Assembly: GCA_002633005.1 (NCBI GenBank)
Contig: NMRA01000703.1
Location: 131,823 to 158,157, forward strand
Length of the DNA: 26,335 nucleotides
From: Phoronis australis
Taxonomy: Eukaryota > Phoronida > Phoronidae
Direction: 5' to 3'
Numbering within the stretch: the first letter of the stretch is position 1; every line of letters begins with the position of its first letter. This document shows positions 1 to 8,950 of this stretch, in pieces. Under the pieces are notes generated by a model. The model saw only the letters and a program-made list of their open reading frames with translations. It had not been told where the DNA came from and did not search any database. The translations under genes were made by a program, and so were the position numbers.

Positions 1-2880
1 TTTATGGCAGTAAGAAGGTCACAAAAATGGCCACTAAAATTAGCCCCAAAAAGTGGTCTGTGGATTATCTCCCCTGTCTAGCACAAAACTGTTAGATTTT
101 AATAAATGGCACAGAATTATGCACAGTATACGTTGATTATTTCAGCCACCAAAATATAGCTTTTGATCTATTTTGTATGTTACTCATTTTTGTTGCTGAA
201 AACATGCAATTTTTGAGACGGCTAATATGCCCAATTGTGCCAATTTGTGTTATCATGCTCCAGCGGCGAAATTAGGGGTCAATGAGTGCACAAAATTTGT
301 CATTTGGGTTTTTGTTAGGATACCTACCCATGTACAAAAAATAAAGTTGTTTTAAATTTTGACGTATAGACTGATTTTTGAAAATCTACTGGTTTTTATA
401 TCGACTGCCTCTTAATTTTTGAAAATGTCCTCAAAATTAAACTTTTTTAAGACACCGTGTTGGCCGTATTCGTCAGTGTAGAAAAGCGAAATGAAAAAAT
501 TTGTACACACTGCACAAAGCACTTCCGTAGACATACGGAAACGTCAACGTCTCTGTCTTACAATGCTGCGTGTGCTTGGCATTTCTGATAAAGTGCTCTC
601 ATGCTGGAAAATTTTTTAAGATTGAGCACCGTTTCAAAAAATTGTGGGTCTTCTTACAGAAGAATTATTATGAGATTTTTGGACTGAAACGGAACCAAAT
701 CTTGTGTGGTGACTCATTGGAATGTGCAAAACTCGGGGATTGGGGGGGGGGGGGGGCAATACANAAGCATATCTTTTATTTTCGTGCCATACATGTAGTT
801 GACAGGTGACATTCAGCGTCACTTACTACCTAAGGTGGCAAGATCATACGATAAAAATATCATCAGACGCTTTGCTTCTCAAAAAGTGCACCTTGATGTA
901 TTTTATCTCAATTTTTTCAACAATGCAATCGCTTTACCAAAGATTCACGCACATATGCCGCGTAGAGACCAATACCTCTTCACCACGTATTCACATCTTC
1001 CCGTTCAAACTTGTTTTATATTACATAATTAGTCAACATGTTGTTGACAGAAAATATTTATTTTTGGAACAACGTGAACGACCAACTCAAAGGGGCCTAC
1101 GTGTACATTAACTAGCCCAGGTTTTAACGTCACTGATGCATGAAAACGGAATGCGCAAAGCTAGAATTGGCTGTAGCCTTAACAGTGGTCATTCCGTGTT
1201 TGATGTGACCGTCTAAGTTCGTGGAAATCGTAACCATATGATTTCAAAGTTAGAGCCATTGAAGTCCGAGGGTTTAGGGCATACTGGACCGTGAATTTCG
1301 TGTCTGTACTGCAAGGGTTAATACTATGAAAATAAAATCCCCGGAGTGAGAGCTCTAATCGCGGTGTAACAACTCACTCACTATCCCATCATCATGGGTG
1401 CGTGATAGGAGACCCATGAATAACTTAAAAAATGCAAAAAGATGCAGTTTGGCGTTAGACAAACAAAAATCAATTATGGGCGAAGACTGTCAAAAATAGC
1501 TGCATTTACAAAATGACTACGGCGTTGTATTGACCGGGAAGCAGCCAATCTAATACAATTTGTTAACATCACGAGTCAAATTAAAGATCAAATGTAAAGA
1601 AAACTTTCACGTTTTTCATCCAAAACTTGTTGCATTGTCCATAATCCAATGTTTACTATTACCGCTTGCCTTCACTTCGAACTAGAGGTGTTAAACAACC
1701 GATGTGAACTCATGCAACGGAGACAGTAAAACTAGGTTAATTTATGTGACCCTGTGCCAAGACGAATATGCATCGACACGCAAAGCGGTATCAGTCTGAC
1801 AACCTATTAGGCAACTGCTACTCTAGCCTAAAAATAGCAGCCGACCAGCTGGTTGGCTGATGGCCGGTCGGCTGAAGGGTCAGCTGAAGGGTGGACTGGG
1901 GAGTCGCCTTAGCCTTATGAGTCGGCACTGCGGCTGGCTGCCGGTTGGACAAAAATTTGTGATGTGTGCTGTATCAGCCTTTGAAAAAAGAAAAGTTACA
2001 ATTTCGACAATACGATTAGTTTTGTGTGAAATAAATAAAGAATTAGCACAGACAAAGAACCAAATGGAGTTCAGTCTTGTTTTATTCAACAACACAATTC
2101 CTCCCTGAAAGCTTCCATTATCTACTGATCACTCACTACAAAACTTGAGAACCCATATGCTATACAATTCTGAATACAGAAGAGCTCACTTAATGGCATA
2201 TCACCAGTTCCAATGCAAATTACGATAATAAGCCTGTTCAGATGTGATGTCAATTGTAACCACTGTATGTAACAAGCTTGTCAAGAGGAGAAACACAGTT
2301 AAACAGGAAACTGATGATATTGGCCCCCAGCGCAAAGTTGAGATCAGGCAAATGAATTGTATTTGGATTGAAAAGCAAAGGTATACATGAAAATAAGCGG
2401 GTTAAAATCAGTTTTGGGGAGTTTTAATGACAGGAATAAGACAATGATGACAATATAAGGGATACTTTACGTGCCATTTAGTGGTAAATGATTTGATTTT
2501 TGACATTTTTTTGATAATAACTGGGATATTCAATTATCCGGTATAACTTAGAGTGTGCTCCACTGCACTACATTAAAAATATTCTGCTAATGCCCCATCA
2601 GGACCAGAACACAAACTAAGGCTTATTCAATGTAACTGGCTGTAAAAGGGAATTCTACCTTTCTTGAAGGTATTTTCTTCATTTCGGCATATTTTGCTTA
2701 CTCTGCAATATCCTTTGAACCTTTCTAATCAGTTGTTATAAGAACCAGATTGACAATCCAAAGTGCACCGCTGTTAATAAGTTGCACAACACAAAGGTGT
2801 GTCCCAGTAGATAAATCACTGCAGGTTGTATCTTATTTTGTGTATTACACTTCTGGTATGAGCAATTGCCATAATTTTCT
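1..2880. other. Non-coding stretch, no gene recognised
   Basis: I see no supported gene on either strand. The open frames here are short, low in complexity or cross homopolymers. A run of 15 G (742-756) is followed by an undetermined base at 764, so the local sequence is unreliable. At 1850-1900 there is a small GC-rich patch with repeated GCTGAAGGGT and GGTCGGCTGA words, too short to call a gene. If the Rubicon-like gene continues leftwards, this stretch is intron or 3' sequence, but I found none of its remaining cysteine-rich coding exons here. Confidence 0.5.
742..764. repeat. 15-base G homopolymer beside an ambiguous base
   Basis: Fifteen consecutive G residues at 742-756 are followed by an n at 764. 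The run length and nearby bases may be sequencing artefacts. Open frames crossing it on both strands should be ignored. Confidence 0.9.
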
Positions 2881-2886
2881 ATCTCA

Positions 2887-2958
2887 ACTTCATTTTCAAG
2901 GAAATCAACAGTACTAGATTTGAAGCACTTTTCAGAGTGCCTAAAACAATTATTTAAT
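2887..2958 (+). repeat. Dispersed repeat copy 1 (pairs with 4843-4912)
   Basis: The words AACTTCATTTTCA, GGAAAT and AACAGT followed by CTAG, then CACTTTTCA and TAAAA-AATTA occur in the same order here and at 4843-4912. The two stretches look like diverged direct copies of one dispersed repeat. The family is not recognised. The cysteine-bearing minus-strand frame over this stretch (2736-2993) is judged accidental. Confidence 0.5.
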
Positions 2959-3075
2959 ACAGCCCTATTACAGTTGCTTGAACACCAGGACATGTTGGCA
3001 TCCTGGGTAATGAGGCATCCTGGATAATGAGGCAGCTGATCAATAGCTCTCTTGCGAGTTTCTCGTTTATCAATG

Positions 3076-3090
3076 TGACGTCACCGGAAG
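3076..3090. promoter_or_regulatory. CRE-like palindrome abutting an ETS-like site
   Basis: TGACGTCA at 3076-3083 is the full cAMP-response-element palindrome (CREB/ATF family). It is followed directly by CCGGAAG, which fits the ETS-family core GGAA. Both sites lie in the left arm of the inverted-repeat element, and the palindrome recurs in the other arm (4147-4154). The motifs may therefore simply be part of a repeat. No transcript start can be seen. Confidence 0.3.
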
Positions 3091-3205
3091 GGGGGCAAAC
3101 CCACGATATTGCTCTTTTTTGCCCCCAGTTTTTGCTACACACGCTAAATCTTACTGCAGTTGTTATGGTGAATTTTACGCTTAAAATGTTAACACAACTT
3201 AAGAG

Positions 3206-3478
3206 ATGGTAGATAGATCATGGAATAACTGTGAGTGGACGAAGAAAATAGGAACTTGTTATGTTGTGCGAAGCTGTGAACGGACTGATATTGGAACTCT
3301 ACAGGGTCTAGGCCTGAATGTCCCAGGCATACAGCTTTACAGGGGCGATAGTATATCCCCAAAAAAAGTTACTCACTTCAAAATACAGCAAATAAAATCA
3401 AATGGAACATGCATATGGGTACATGGAGTTATAATTAATACATACCCTGACTCTGGATACAATTTAGTCTACAAATAA
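3206..3478 (+). CDS. Uncertain 90-codon open frame inside the inverted-repeat element
   Basis: An ATG-initiated frame of 90 codons ends in TAA. Its amino-acid mix is unremarkable, with central words such as GLNVPGIQLYRGDSIS, and without the low-complexity look of most other frames here. I do not recognise a domain. It lies wholly between the arms of the putative element at 3041-4207, so if it is real it may be element-derived or a captured fragment. No splice sites, signal peptide or membrane segment stand out. It may equally be a chance frame. Confidence 0.15.
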   Translation: MVDRSWNNCEWTKKIGTCYVVRSCERTDIGTLQGLGLNVPGIQLYRGDSISPKKVTHFKIQQIKSNGTCIWVHGVIINTYPDSGYNLVYK

Positions 3479-3639
3479 CTTGAACATATCCATGAAAACC
3501 TTGCAGTTCGCTCGAGTTTCTCTCACCTGGTGCCATTTTGAGGAAGTTACGTGAAATCACGTCTGTTGATGAACAAAAAGTCCAAGAAACACAAATCTTA
3601 CAAATTTCATTTGATATTTTCTCATGCTATTTTGCAAGT

Positions 3640-3740
3640 GTCACGCGCCAGATCTCGCGTTTCGCTCAGTCTCGCGCTAGCCTTTGTTTCATACTCACCT
3701 GACTCAGTTGAAATACTTTGTGGATATCGCGCGTGCGGTC
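3640..3740. other. CpG-dense patch in an otherwise CpG-poor region
   Basis: Several CGCG and TCGC words are packed into 3643-3680 and again around 3727-3735, unlike the surrounding sequence. Such a patch can mark a promoter or a recently inserted GC-richer element. It lies in the middle of the inverted-repeat element. Short ATG-plus-donor pairs flank it (minus strand at about 3536, plus strand at 3841), but these are too short to support exons. Confidence 0.3.
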
Positions 3741-4146
3741 AAAGCTAACAGTAACCACAAAGTGGAGTTGGAATTCTTCGCCAAAGTCACCTGAATTCCC
3801 GTAGCTATGCTTCATCGAAGATATGTTTAGAAGCAGAAAGGATGACTGAAGAAAGTAAGCGCCTTTTTAGATGATAATTTTAGGTGTAGAATGTATTTTT
3901 GACGAGGTGAAAACTTAATCAGTGAGAAAATTTCGCCTACACCCCGATTAAGATACACCAGACGAAATTAGTACAGAACGCGATAGAACATATTGTAGTG
4001 CGAATCTGAATTTCATTTGCCGTAACAGCAATGCTTGTTTGGCATTTTTCAAACTAAACGGCTAAAAACTCGAAGAAAATAACAGAATACACTCTGCTAC
4101 CATATCGGGCAAATGGCCAAACGACAAGCTTTTGCCCCACTTCCCG

Positions 4147-4154
4147 TGACGTCA
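4147..4154. promoter_or_regulatory. Second CRE-like palindrome TGACGTCA
   Basis: This perfect TGACGTCA in the right arm is the inverted-repeat counterpart of the one at 3076-3083. It probably belongs to the element, so a host regulatory role is only a possibility. Confidence 0.25.
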
Positions 4155-4414
4155 CAGTTAAGTCTCACATAATCTCGCATTATTGCTATAAACTCGCAAA
4201 AGGACTATTAGCCAAACTTGGTTCAAAAATAGAATTTCAATGACCTGAACCAATACTACCTGTCCCTTAAGCTTCCTGGAATAAGGAATAAGGAATTGGT
4301 CAATAAAATGATGACTAACAGATTGAAGTGACTGTAGAAGAACAAAAGAGGTGGTGAGCTGGGTAAACCCCAGTCTTACTAACAAGGTTTTTGAGTCTGA
4401 CCAGGTCTCAAATG

Positions 4415-4497
4415 CAGTTGATAATGCAGGTGATAACAGGCCCCTTGTAACCTGCAGTTGATAATGCAGGTGATAACAGGCCACTGTAACCTGCAGA
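4415..4497 (+). repeat. Two-copy tandem duplication, about 45 bp unit
   Basis: The words TGCAGTTGATAATGCAGG and TGATAACAGGCC followed by TGTAACC occur twice in succession, with a small length difference (CCCCTT versus ACTG) between copies. This is a local tandem duplication. It also creates part of the long but unconvincing minus-strand frame at 4158-4595. Confidence 0.8.
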
Positions 4498-4842
4498 GAC
4501 ATACTGTATAAGAAAAGTCGATGAAGAGACTCCTGCTGCCTGAAATGCTGGATGATAGATGAAACACCAGAACGCTCAGTCGGTCGGTGTTTCACTTAGA
4601 AAAGCATTAGAAAGGAATGCTTTGGAAGTAAAGTTATAGTTTCAGTGAAAAGTGTCACAGCTGACAAAAACATTAAAACCCTGTCTTGCAAAATTCCTTA
4701 AGCAGGCTAGTAGACAAGTATGAGTAGTGAATTTAAAGCACAGTGTCTGTTGCAATGGGCCTAAGTAACGTGTCGTCCTTTCTGTTTTGTTTGCTTTATT
4801 TCACATCTGACACCACTGTCCCATTATTATGTTTATTATTAA

Positions 4843-4912
4843 CTTCATTTTCATGGAAATAAACAGTTCTAGTTTCATAACACTTTTCATAATGAATAAA
4901 ATAATTATGCTA
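4843..4912 (+). repeat. Dispersed repeat copy 2 (pairs with 2887-2958)
   Basis: This is a diverged direct copy of the stretch at 2887-2958, with the same word order (AACTTCATTTTCA, GGAAAT, AACAGT, CACTTTTCA, AATTA). The family is unknown. Confidence 0.5.
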
Positions 4913-5324
4913 AAGTAACCAGAAACATGTTACAATATGACTGTTCCCCATAGTGCCTAAGTCACATAAAGCCACCAACATGAATTTGTGGTAAAAACAA
5001 GGTCACACTGGATGACAGTCGGGAGTAAATGGGATATTAGTGAGTGTCAGTTTCAAAAATCCCCAATCTACTTTAGGCCCGATAAAAAACAGCCGATCAT
5101 GTTAGGGACAGAAATAAATCCATAGGATCGACCGAACATCTCTACATATCTGACCCAGACACAACAAAAGGACTGGTTGTGAGTGCGTAGTATCACCAGA
5201 CTATTCTGGACTCGCTTCACCACACGGTTTTGCTACTGTGATTGTTATAAACATTCTGAACCAAACAACAACAAACACTCATTATGTGTTTTACAATCAA
5301 TTTGACATGGAGTACTGATCTCAC

Positions 5325-5403
5325 CTCTTCAAAGTTGGCTAAACTGTATACATGTGGCTCCGTATATATGTGTGTGGGAAACCGATCCAGTTCAGAGAGC
5401 ATG
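5325..5403 (-). CDS. RUBCN: Rubicon-like gene, exon d (Rubicon-homology domain, linker part)
   Basis: This 79-nt exon continues the Rubicon-homology domain. On the minus strand it starts after a good acceptor (TGTTTTTCAG) and ends at GAAGAG before GTGAGA. It begins with one base that completes a codon left open by the exon at 6205-5905, then reads 26 codons and ends in phase 0. The visible words LSELDRFPTHIY and EPHVYSLANFEE match the family pattern of a short helix, a proline-containing turn and a 'Y-S-L' segment that follows the TCR motif. Spacing from TCR to the PTH/PGH position equals that remembered for vertebrate Rubicon. The next exon should bring the last cysteine-rich zinc-binding part, which I could not find to the left. 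The short conserved stretch is clear in context, and the phase match supports it strongly. Confidence 0.85.
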
Positions 5404-5904
5404 CTGAAAAACACAAGCGGTGAACTAAACGATGAGCAAAAAAGCAACTTTTCCTTTGAAAACACTTAGTCTGTTCTGCATTCATTAGAAATTGTCACAA
5501 AGTAAAAATTGGTGCTCTCAAGTCAATGATGGTCAATTCATGTTTTAACACGGTAGTTTTTGATAAACAAAATGGTGGTAACCAGGATTTTGAGAAACTA
5601 GCCTAAGGGCAGGTCATACCCAGGGGCGGATCCAGGATTTTGAGTTAGAGGGGGTCATGGCAGAGTTTTAGCCAGGATTTTGCCCGTCAGACATTTGCAC
5701 CCTCTATCTGACAAATGTAAACTGGGAGAATTTTAGGGGGGGCCATGCCCCCCTTGGCCCCCCTCTAAATCTGCCACTGATACCTTTGCTTGATATCATT
5801 GTGCAGATATGAAATCAAGATGGTAGAGCTGCAACCTGTTACAGTTCACCAACTTTAAACAAAGCACAATCACAATGCACACAAAAACACCGGGAGAGCT
5901 ATAC
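5404..5904 (-). other. Intron c-d of the Rubicon-like gene (501 bp)
   Basis: The intron has donor GTATAG and acceptor CAG on the minus strand, both supported by phase (phase 2). It contains the 159-bp MITE-like insertion at 5621-5779 and no other recognised gene. Confidence 0.8.
5621..5779. mobile_element. Short MITE-like insertion, 159 bp
   Basis: One end reads CAGGGGCGGATCCAGGATTT. The other end, reverse-complemented, reads CAGTGGCAGATTT, giving imperfect terminal inverted repeats. ATACC stands directly outside both ends (5616-5620 and 5780-5784), a possible 5-bp target-site duplication. The interior has a G-rich stretch followed by a C-rich stretch. This style of end is common in non-autonomous DNA elements of invertebrates, though I cannot assign a superfamily. 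A CCAGGATTTTG word also occurs just outside (5583) and again inside, hinting at an older related copy. It carries no coding sequence. Confidence 0.65.
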
Positions 5905-6205
5905 CTCTGACCGTTACGACACGTGCGCAGAAACGTCCTCAGATGGTACAGCTGTATCCTACAATCCTTGACCTGATCCAACACTTTGACACGGCGGTAC
6001 AGCGAAGCATTGATGTCCAACAGGTTGAAGAGGGGCTCAGAGTGCATGCGCTCCAGCAGGTCGCGCGAGAAGTTGGACACATGACACCGTGTGAAGTCCC
6101 ACTTCTGGAGGATGCGTGCCGGGATGGAGCTGGTAGCATTGCCGTGGCAACACTGGCAGAAGTACTTGCCTAGGTATTCACAGTAGCGGAACCTCTTGGC
6201 AAACC
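5905..6205 (-). CDS. RUBCN: Rubicon-like gene, exon c (core of Rubicon-homology domain)
   Basis: This 301-nt exon encodes about 100 residues of the Rubicon-homology domain, the C-terminal cysteine-rich module of Rubicon, Pacer, PLEKHM1 and DEF8 that in Rubicon and PLEKHM1 binds RAB7 on late endosomes. Reading along the minus strand, visible motifs are RFRYCEYLGKYFCQCCH (zinc ligands Cys/Cys/Cys/His), then IPARILQKWDF, VSNFSRDLL, EPLFNLLDINASLYRR, and LRTFLRTCR near the end. The acceptor is TTTTTAG and the donor is GAG before GTATAG. Two bases at the start complete a codon from the 65-nt exon, and two bases at the end are completed by the next exon. Alternative donors exist a few bases earlier, but only the one at 5905 keeps phase and family spacing. 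No frameshift or stop interrupts it. Rubicon restrains autophagosome maturation and supports LC3-associated phagocytosis in vertebrates. The same role here is inference. Confidence 0.95.
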
Positions 6206-6413
6206 CTAAAAATGAAATCATCCTTTTTTCATCTGCAAAACATTTTGCACCAGATTCTATTTAATGAAAAAATTGAGTAAAATATCGATGCTAAAAATAG
6301 TTATAAATCATAACTGCGAATTTTGAAAACAGTAAATTTCAATTTTCTCATATGTCCGGTGAATGTTTATAATTTTTCTCAAAAAGTTTACTAGGCGATT
6401 GATAATCTCTATT

Positions 6414-6605
6414 AAAATAATTAATAGTTTTGTACCAAGTCTGTGTATAGTAACTACACTAAAATAATTAATAGTTTTGTACCAAGTCTGTGTATAGTAA
6501 CTACACTAAAATAATTAATAGTTTTGTACCAAGTCTGTGTATAGTAACTACACTAAAATAATTAATAGTTTTGTACGAAGTCTGTGTATAGTAACTACAC
6601 TAAAA
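6414..6605 (+). repeat. Tandem array, 47-bp unit, four copies
   Basis: A 47-bp unit beginning AAAATAATTAATAG and including TGTGTATAGTAACTACACT repeats at 6414, 6461, 6508 and 6555. The copies are almost identical (one C-to-G change in the last), which points to recent expansion or concerted change. Each unit holds a short dyad, AGT near AACTACACT. There is no coding potential. Confidence 0.95.
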
Positions 6606-6714
6606 TTCTATATTTTGGGACAGAATAGGATGAACACTAGGTGAAATTTCATTTTGTCAAATTTCTCAACACAAATAACATTTCAGAAAAAAACTTGCTT
6701 TTAGCATGGTTAGT

Positions 6715-7093
6715 ATGGCGTGGCAATGTTTGTATGGTATAGCATGGTTTTATGGTGTAGCATGGTTTGTATGGCGTGGCATGGTTTGTATGGCATAGCA
6801 TGGTTTGTATGACATGGTATGGTTTGTATGGCGTCGTATGATTTGTAAGGCATGGCATGGTTTGTATGGCATGGCATGGTTTGCATGACATGGTATGGTT
6901 TGTATGGCGTCGTATGATTTGTATGGCGTGGCATGGTTTGTATGGTGTAGCCTGGTTTGTATGGCATGGCACGGTTTGTATGGCGTTGTATGGTTTGTAT
7001 GGCGTGGCATGGTTTGTATGGTGTGGCATGGTTTCCATGGGGTGGCATGGTTTGTATGGTGCAGCATAGTTTTATGGTGTAGCATGGCTTGTA
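6715..7093 (+). repeat. Minisatellite, 19-bp unit, about 20 copies
   Basis: The unit is close to ATGGTTTGTATGGCGTGGC, with scattered changes (GCATAG, GCGTCG, GGTGTA). Because 19 is not a multiple of three, all frames stay open across it on both strands, which creates long but meaningless repetitive frames (for example repeated HTNHATPYKP words on the minus strand). The strands differ strongly in composition: the plus strand is rich in G and T and almost free of C. Confidence 0.95.
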
Positions 7094-7318
7094 TCGTTTA
7101 GCAATTACCAACAGTTGCTTAAATTTTAGCATTTGCAACACTGTGGAAAGTCTCAAAAATAGAATTGACAATGTTAACAATTATTTTCGTCCCAAAATTG
7201 AAAAAAATTAAGGTAAATCCCTCCTCATTGAAATTTTGTGCAAATTTTAAGTGAACAAACTCTCAAGAAATCTCATTTCAATTTAATGAAGTGTCTGAAT
7301 TTGAAACAAAATCAAGTA

Positions 7319-8416
7319 CCGTATTCGCCCTAATAACCGCCCATGCCCCTATAAGTGCCCCCATGTGTTTTCAGACTTTGCTAAAATAAGCGCACAGTCC
7401 ATGGACGTGTACGTGCTAAAAACGCCTTCCCTACAGTCCTAAATTTCTGCAGCAAAGTCTTTAACTTATCAATAATATCCGACCTGAAAAAGTCATTGTG
7501 CACGGAACTTGTAGACCACGAGCCTCGCTGCTATGTCGGAATTTAGCCGTGACTATACACTAACTTTTGCAGAGCCTCAAAAAGAACACAAAAGTTTTGC
7601 TGATCTTGTGAGGAATGTGTCGTACTTGTCAACGGGATTGTATTGTAGATATTTCCTACCCTCAACAGGAATCCAAATTTCTTTGTACACATGAAAACTG
7701 TGAATCGAAGACTAATAAAAAACTCCACCAGTATTAAAAGCACGTGGCCAGGAAGCGCGTGCTACATGCATGAACCTGTCATCAAAGACATTAGTCGGGA
7801 ACTATGCATTCATGAAACGGGTAACATAGTATCGGCAAGAAATGAATATTGGCACTAATTTCTGGCAGTTTGTACTACCATAAAAAAATTTTGCGTTATT
7901 TTTAAGAGGGATTGTTTGATTAATCATAATTGGTGTTTTTAAAGCCAAATATTCGATAAAATGATTACTGAAAGTGAAAACTTACACACCCTTACACCGA
8001 AAAATAACTGCCAGACAGTCACGTACGCATCCAGCCACACAGCCACTAATATGGGCCTTACCGAGACAATTGTCAAGCGTTTTTTAGCAGATGAGACCGG
8101 CAAGTGCTGAATGAAACAAGTTAAGCTTGTGTACAATGCACATGTTGCGAGGCTAGTCAGTTGCCGAGTTTTCGCCCTGGGATTTATGCATAATTTTCTA
8201 ATCATAATTTAACCACAAAGTTTGATAGCAATGCCCCACAATTTTGTAGAAAGTCTGTCATAGGTTACAGATACATCACAGAGTCTAAATATGACGAATC
8301 TTAGCTTCTGATATCACCCCTTTCGGAGACCGGATTTCAACCATCTTGGGTTACAATAACCGCCCCCTGAAACGAATTTTTCAAAGTGCCCTGGGCAGTT
8401 ATTAGGGCGAATTCTG
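7319..8416. mobile_element. DNA-transposon-derived element with terminal inverted repeats, TA target site
   Basis: The left end begins CCGTATTCGCCCTAATAACC. The right end, reverse-complemented, begins CAGAATTCGCCCTAATAACT, and both continue GCCCA. That makes a 25-bp inverted repeat with only three differences. TA flanks both ends (7317-7318 and 8417-8418), as expected for Tc1/mariner-type or other TA-targeting transposons. The total is 1,098 bp. Just inside each end there are further subterminal words of the same kind (AAGTGCCCCC on the left, ATAACCGCCCC on the right). No transposase frame was recognised. The minus-strand frames inside (7543-7743, 7939-8205) show no motif. I read it as a non-autonomous or internally decayed copy sitting in a Rubicon-like intron. 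Confidence 0.85.
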
Positions 8417-8837
8417 TAATAAAACTTTAAATAGTGAATCCTGCTACAGGAGAGCATTACTACGAAACCACATTTTTTCTAGAAGCAGAGATGCTGTTTT
8501 TCCTTCACTACTACACCGACAGAGCACAGCACATTGCTACATCAACCCAATGCAGAGAGTTAGCACAAGGTCAACACTTCACATTTTTCACATAACTCTT
8601 GAACTAGACCAAGTATAGCCTAGAAGTATTGCATCAGCTTTCAAAAAGGTAGCCAAAAATTCTTTTCTCAAAAATCGTCAAAATAAGCAAAACATTTCAT
8701 CTGGTTTTCTTCTGGATTTTTGCCAAAACTTTGATGAAGCCACACAATTTTTGACAAAATTTTGCAGACTTTTTTGAAAACTACAGTCAGTATCTGGACT
8801 ATACTTGCACTTAATCCTCTTAATAATTAGTACTCAC

Positions 8838-8902
8838 CTGGCTCCACTTTTGTGCCACAACCGGCACACCTGTAGTTTTGCCTCATCATCACAGCAGTTC
8901 GT
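8838..8902 (-). CDS. RUBCN: Rubicon-like gene, exon b (65 nt, first zinc-knuckle cysteines)
   Basis: This very short exon reads on the minus strand RTAVMMRQNYRCAGCGTKVE then P, with a final base G that joins the next exon to give glycine. The word QNYRCAGCG is the hallmark start of the Rubicon-homology domain and supplies its first two cysteines (C-x-x-C). The acceptor is AACTTCAG and the donor is CCAG before GTGAGT, close to consensus. One base at the start completes a lysine codon left open by the exon at 25165-25086. The 3-side junction reads CCAG joined to GGTTTGCC, in frame. The exon lies only 48 bp downstream, in gene direction, of a hairpin minisatellite, so that array crowds its 3' splice-site region. 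Length, phase and motif all agree with the family. Confidence 0.95.
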
Positions 8903-8950
8903 CTGAAGTTGAACAACAAGATGATAGATAAGTTATTACTTCATCACAGT

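Larger units (their letters stand above)
3041..4207. mobile_element. Inverted-repeat (fold-back/MITE-like) element, about 1.17 kb
   Basis: The left arm (3041-3098) and the reverse complement of the right arm (4131-4207) share a CTTGCGAGTTT/CTTTTGCGAGTTT block. Further inward both share GTGACGTCAC, then GGAAG, then GGGGCAAA, in the same order. The right arm has about 20 extra bases between the blocks. Arms in opposite orientation about 1.1 kb apart are what a non-autonomous DNA transposon or fold-back element looks like. I cannot define a target-site duplication, and no transposase was recognised. The body includes an uncertain 90-codon frame (3206-3478) and a CpG-dense core (3640-3740). The alternative is a real regulatory region with a chance inverted repeat, but the shared order of blocks makes a repeat more likely. 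Confidence 0.5.
6206..8837 (-). other. Intron b-c of the Rubicon-like gene (2.6 kb)
   Basis: The intron has donor GTGAGT and acceptor TTTTTAG on the minus strand, phase 1. It contains a 47-bp tandem array, a 19-bp minisatellite and a TA-flanked inverted-repeat element. Nothing between or beyond these is recognised. Confidence 0.85.

Noticed and set aside
2736-2993. Cysteine-bearing minus-strand frame as the missing zinc-binding exon
   Set aside because: Cysteine spacing does not match the family's final zinc-binding part, and the stretch is one copy of a dispersed repeat pair.
3841-3856. ATG with nearby GTAAGC as a first exon on the plus strand
   Set aside because: It gives only about five codons, has no downstream plus-strand exons, and lies inside the inverted-repeat element.
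4158-4595. 145-codon minus-strand frame
   Set aside because: It spans a two-copy tandem duplication and the arm of the inverted-repeat element, has no domain, and does not match the expected continuation of the Rubicon-like gene.
5943-6173. 76-codon plus-strand frame and 66-codon second minus frame
   Set aside because: Both are shadows of the Rubicon-homology exon, which reads in the other minus-strand frame.
6649-7180. Long minus-strand frames with repeated HTNHATPYKP-like words and plus-strand frames with GLYGVAWFVW-like words
   Set aside because: They are translations of the 19-bp minisatellite. All frames stay open because the unit is free of stops and not a multiple of three.
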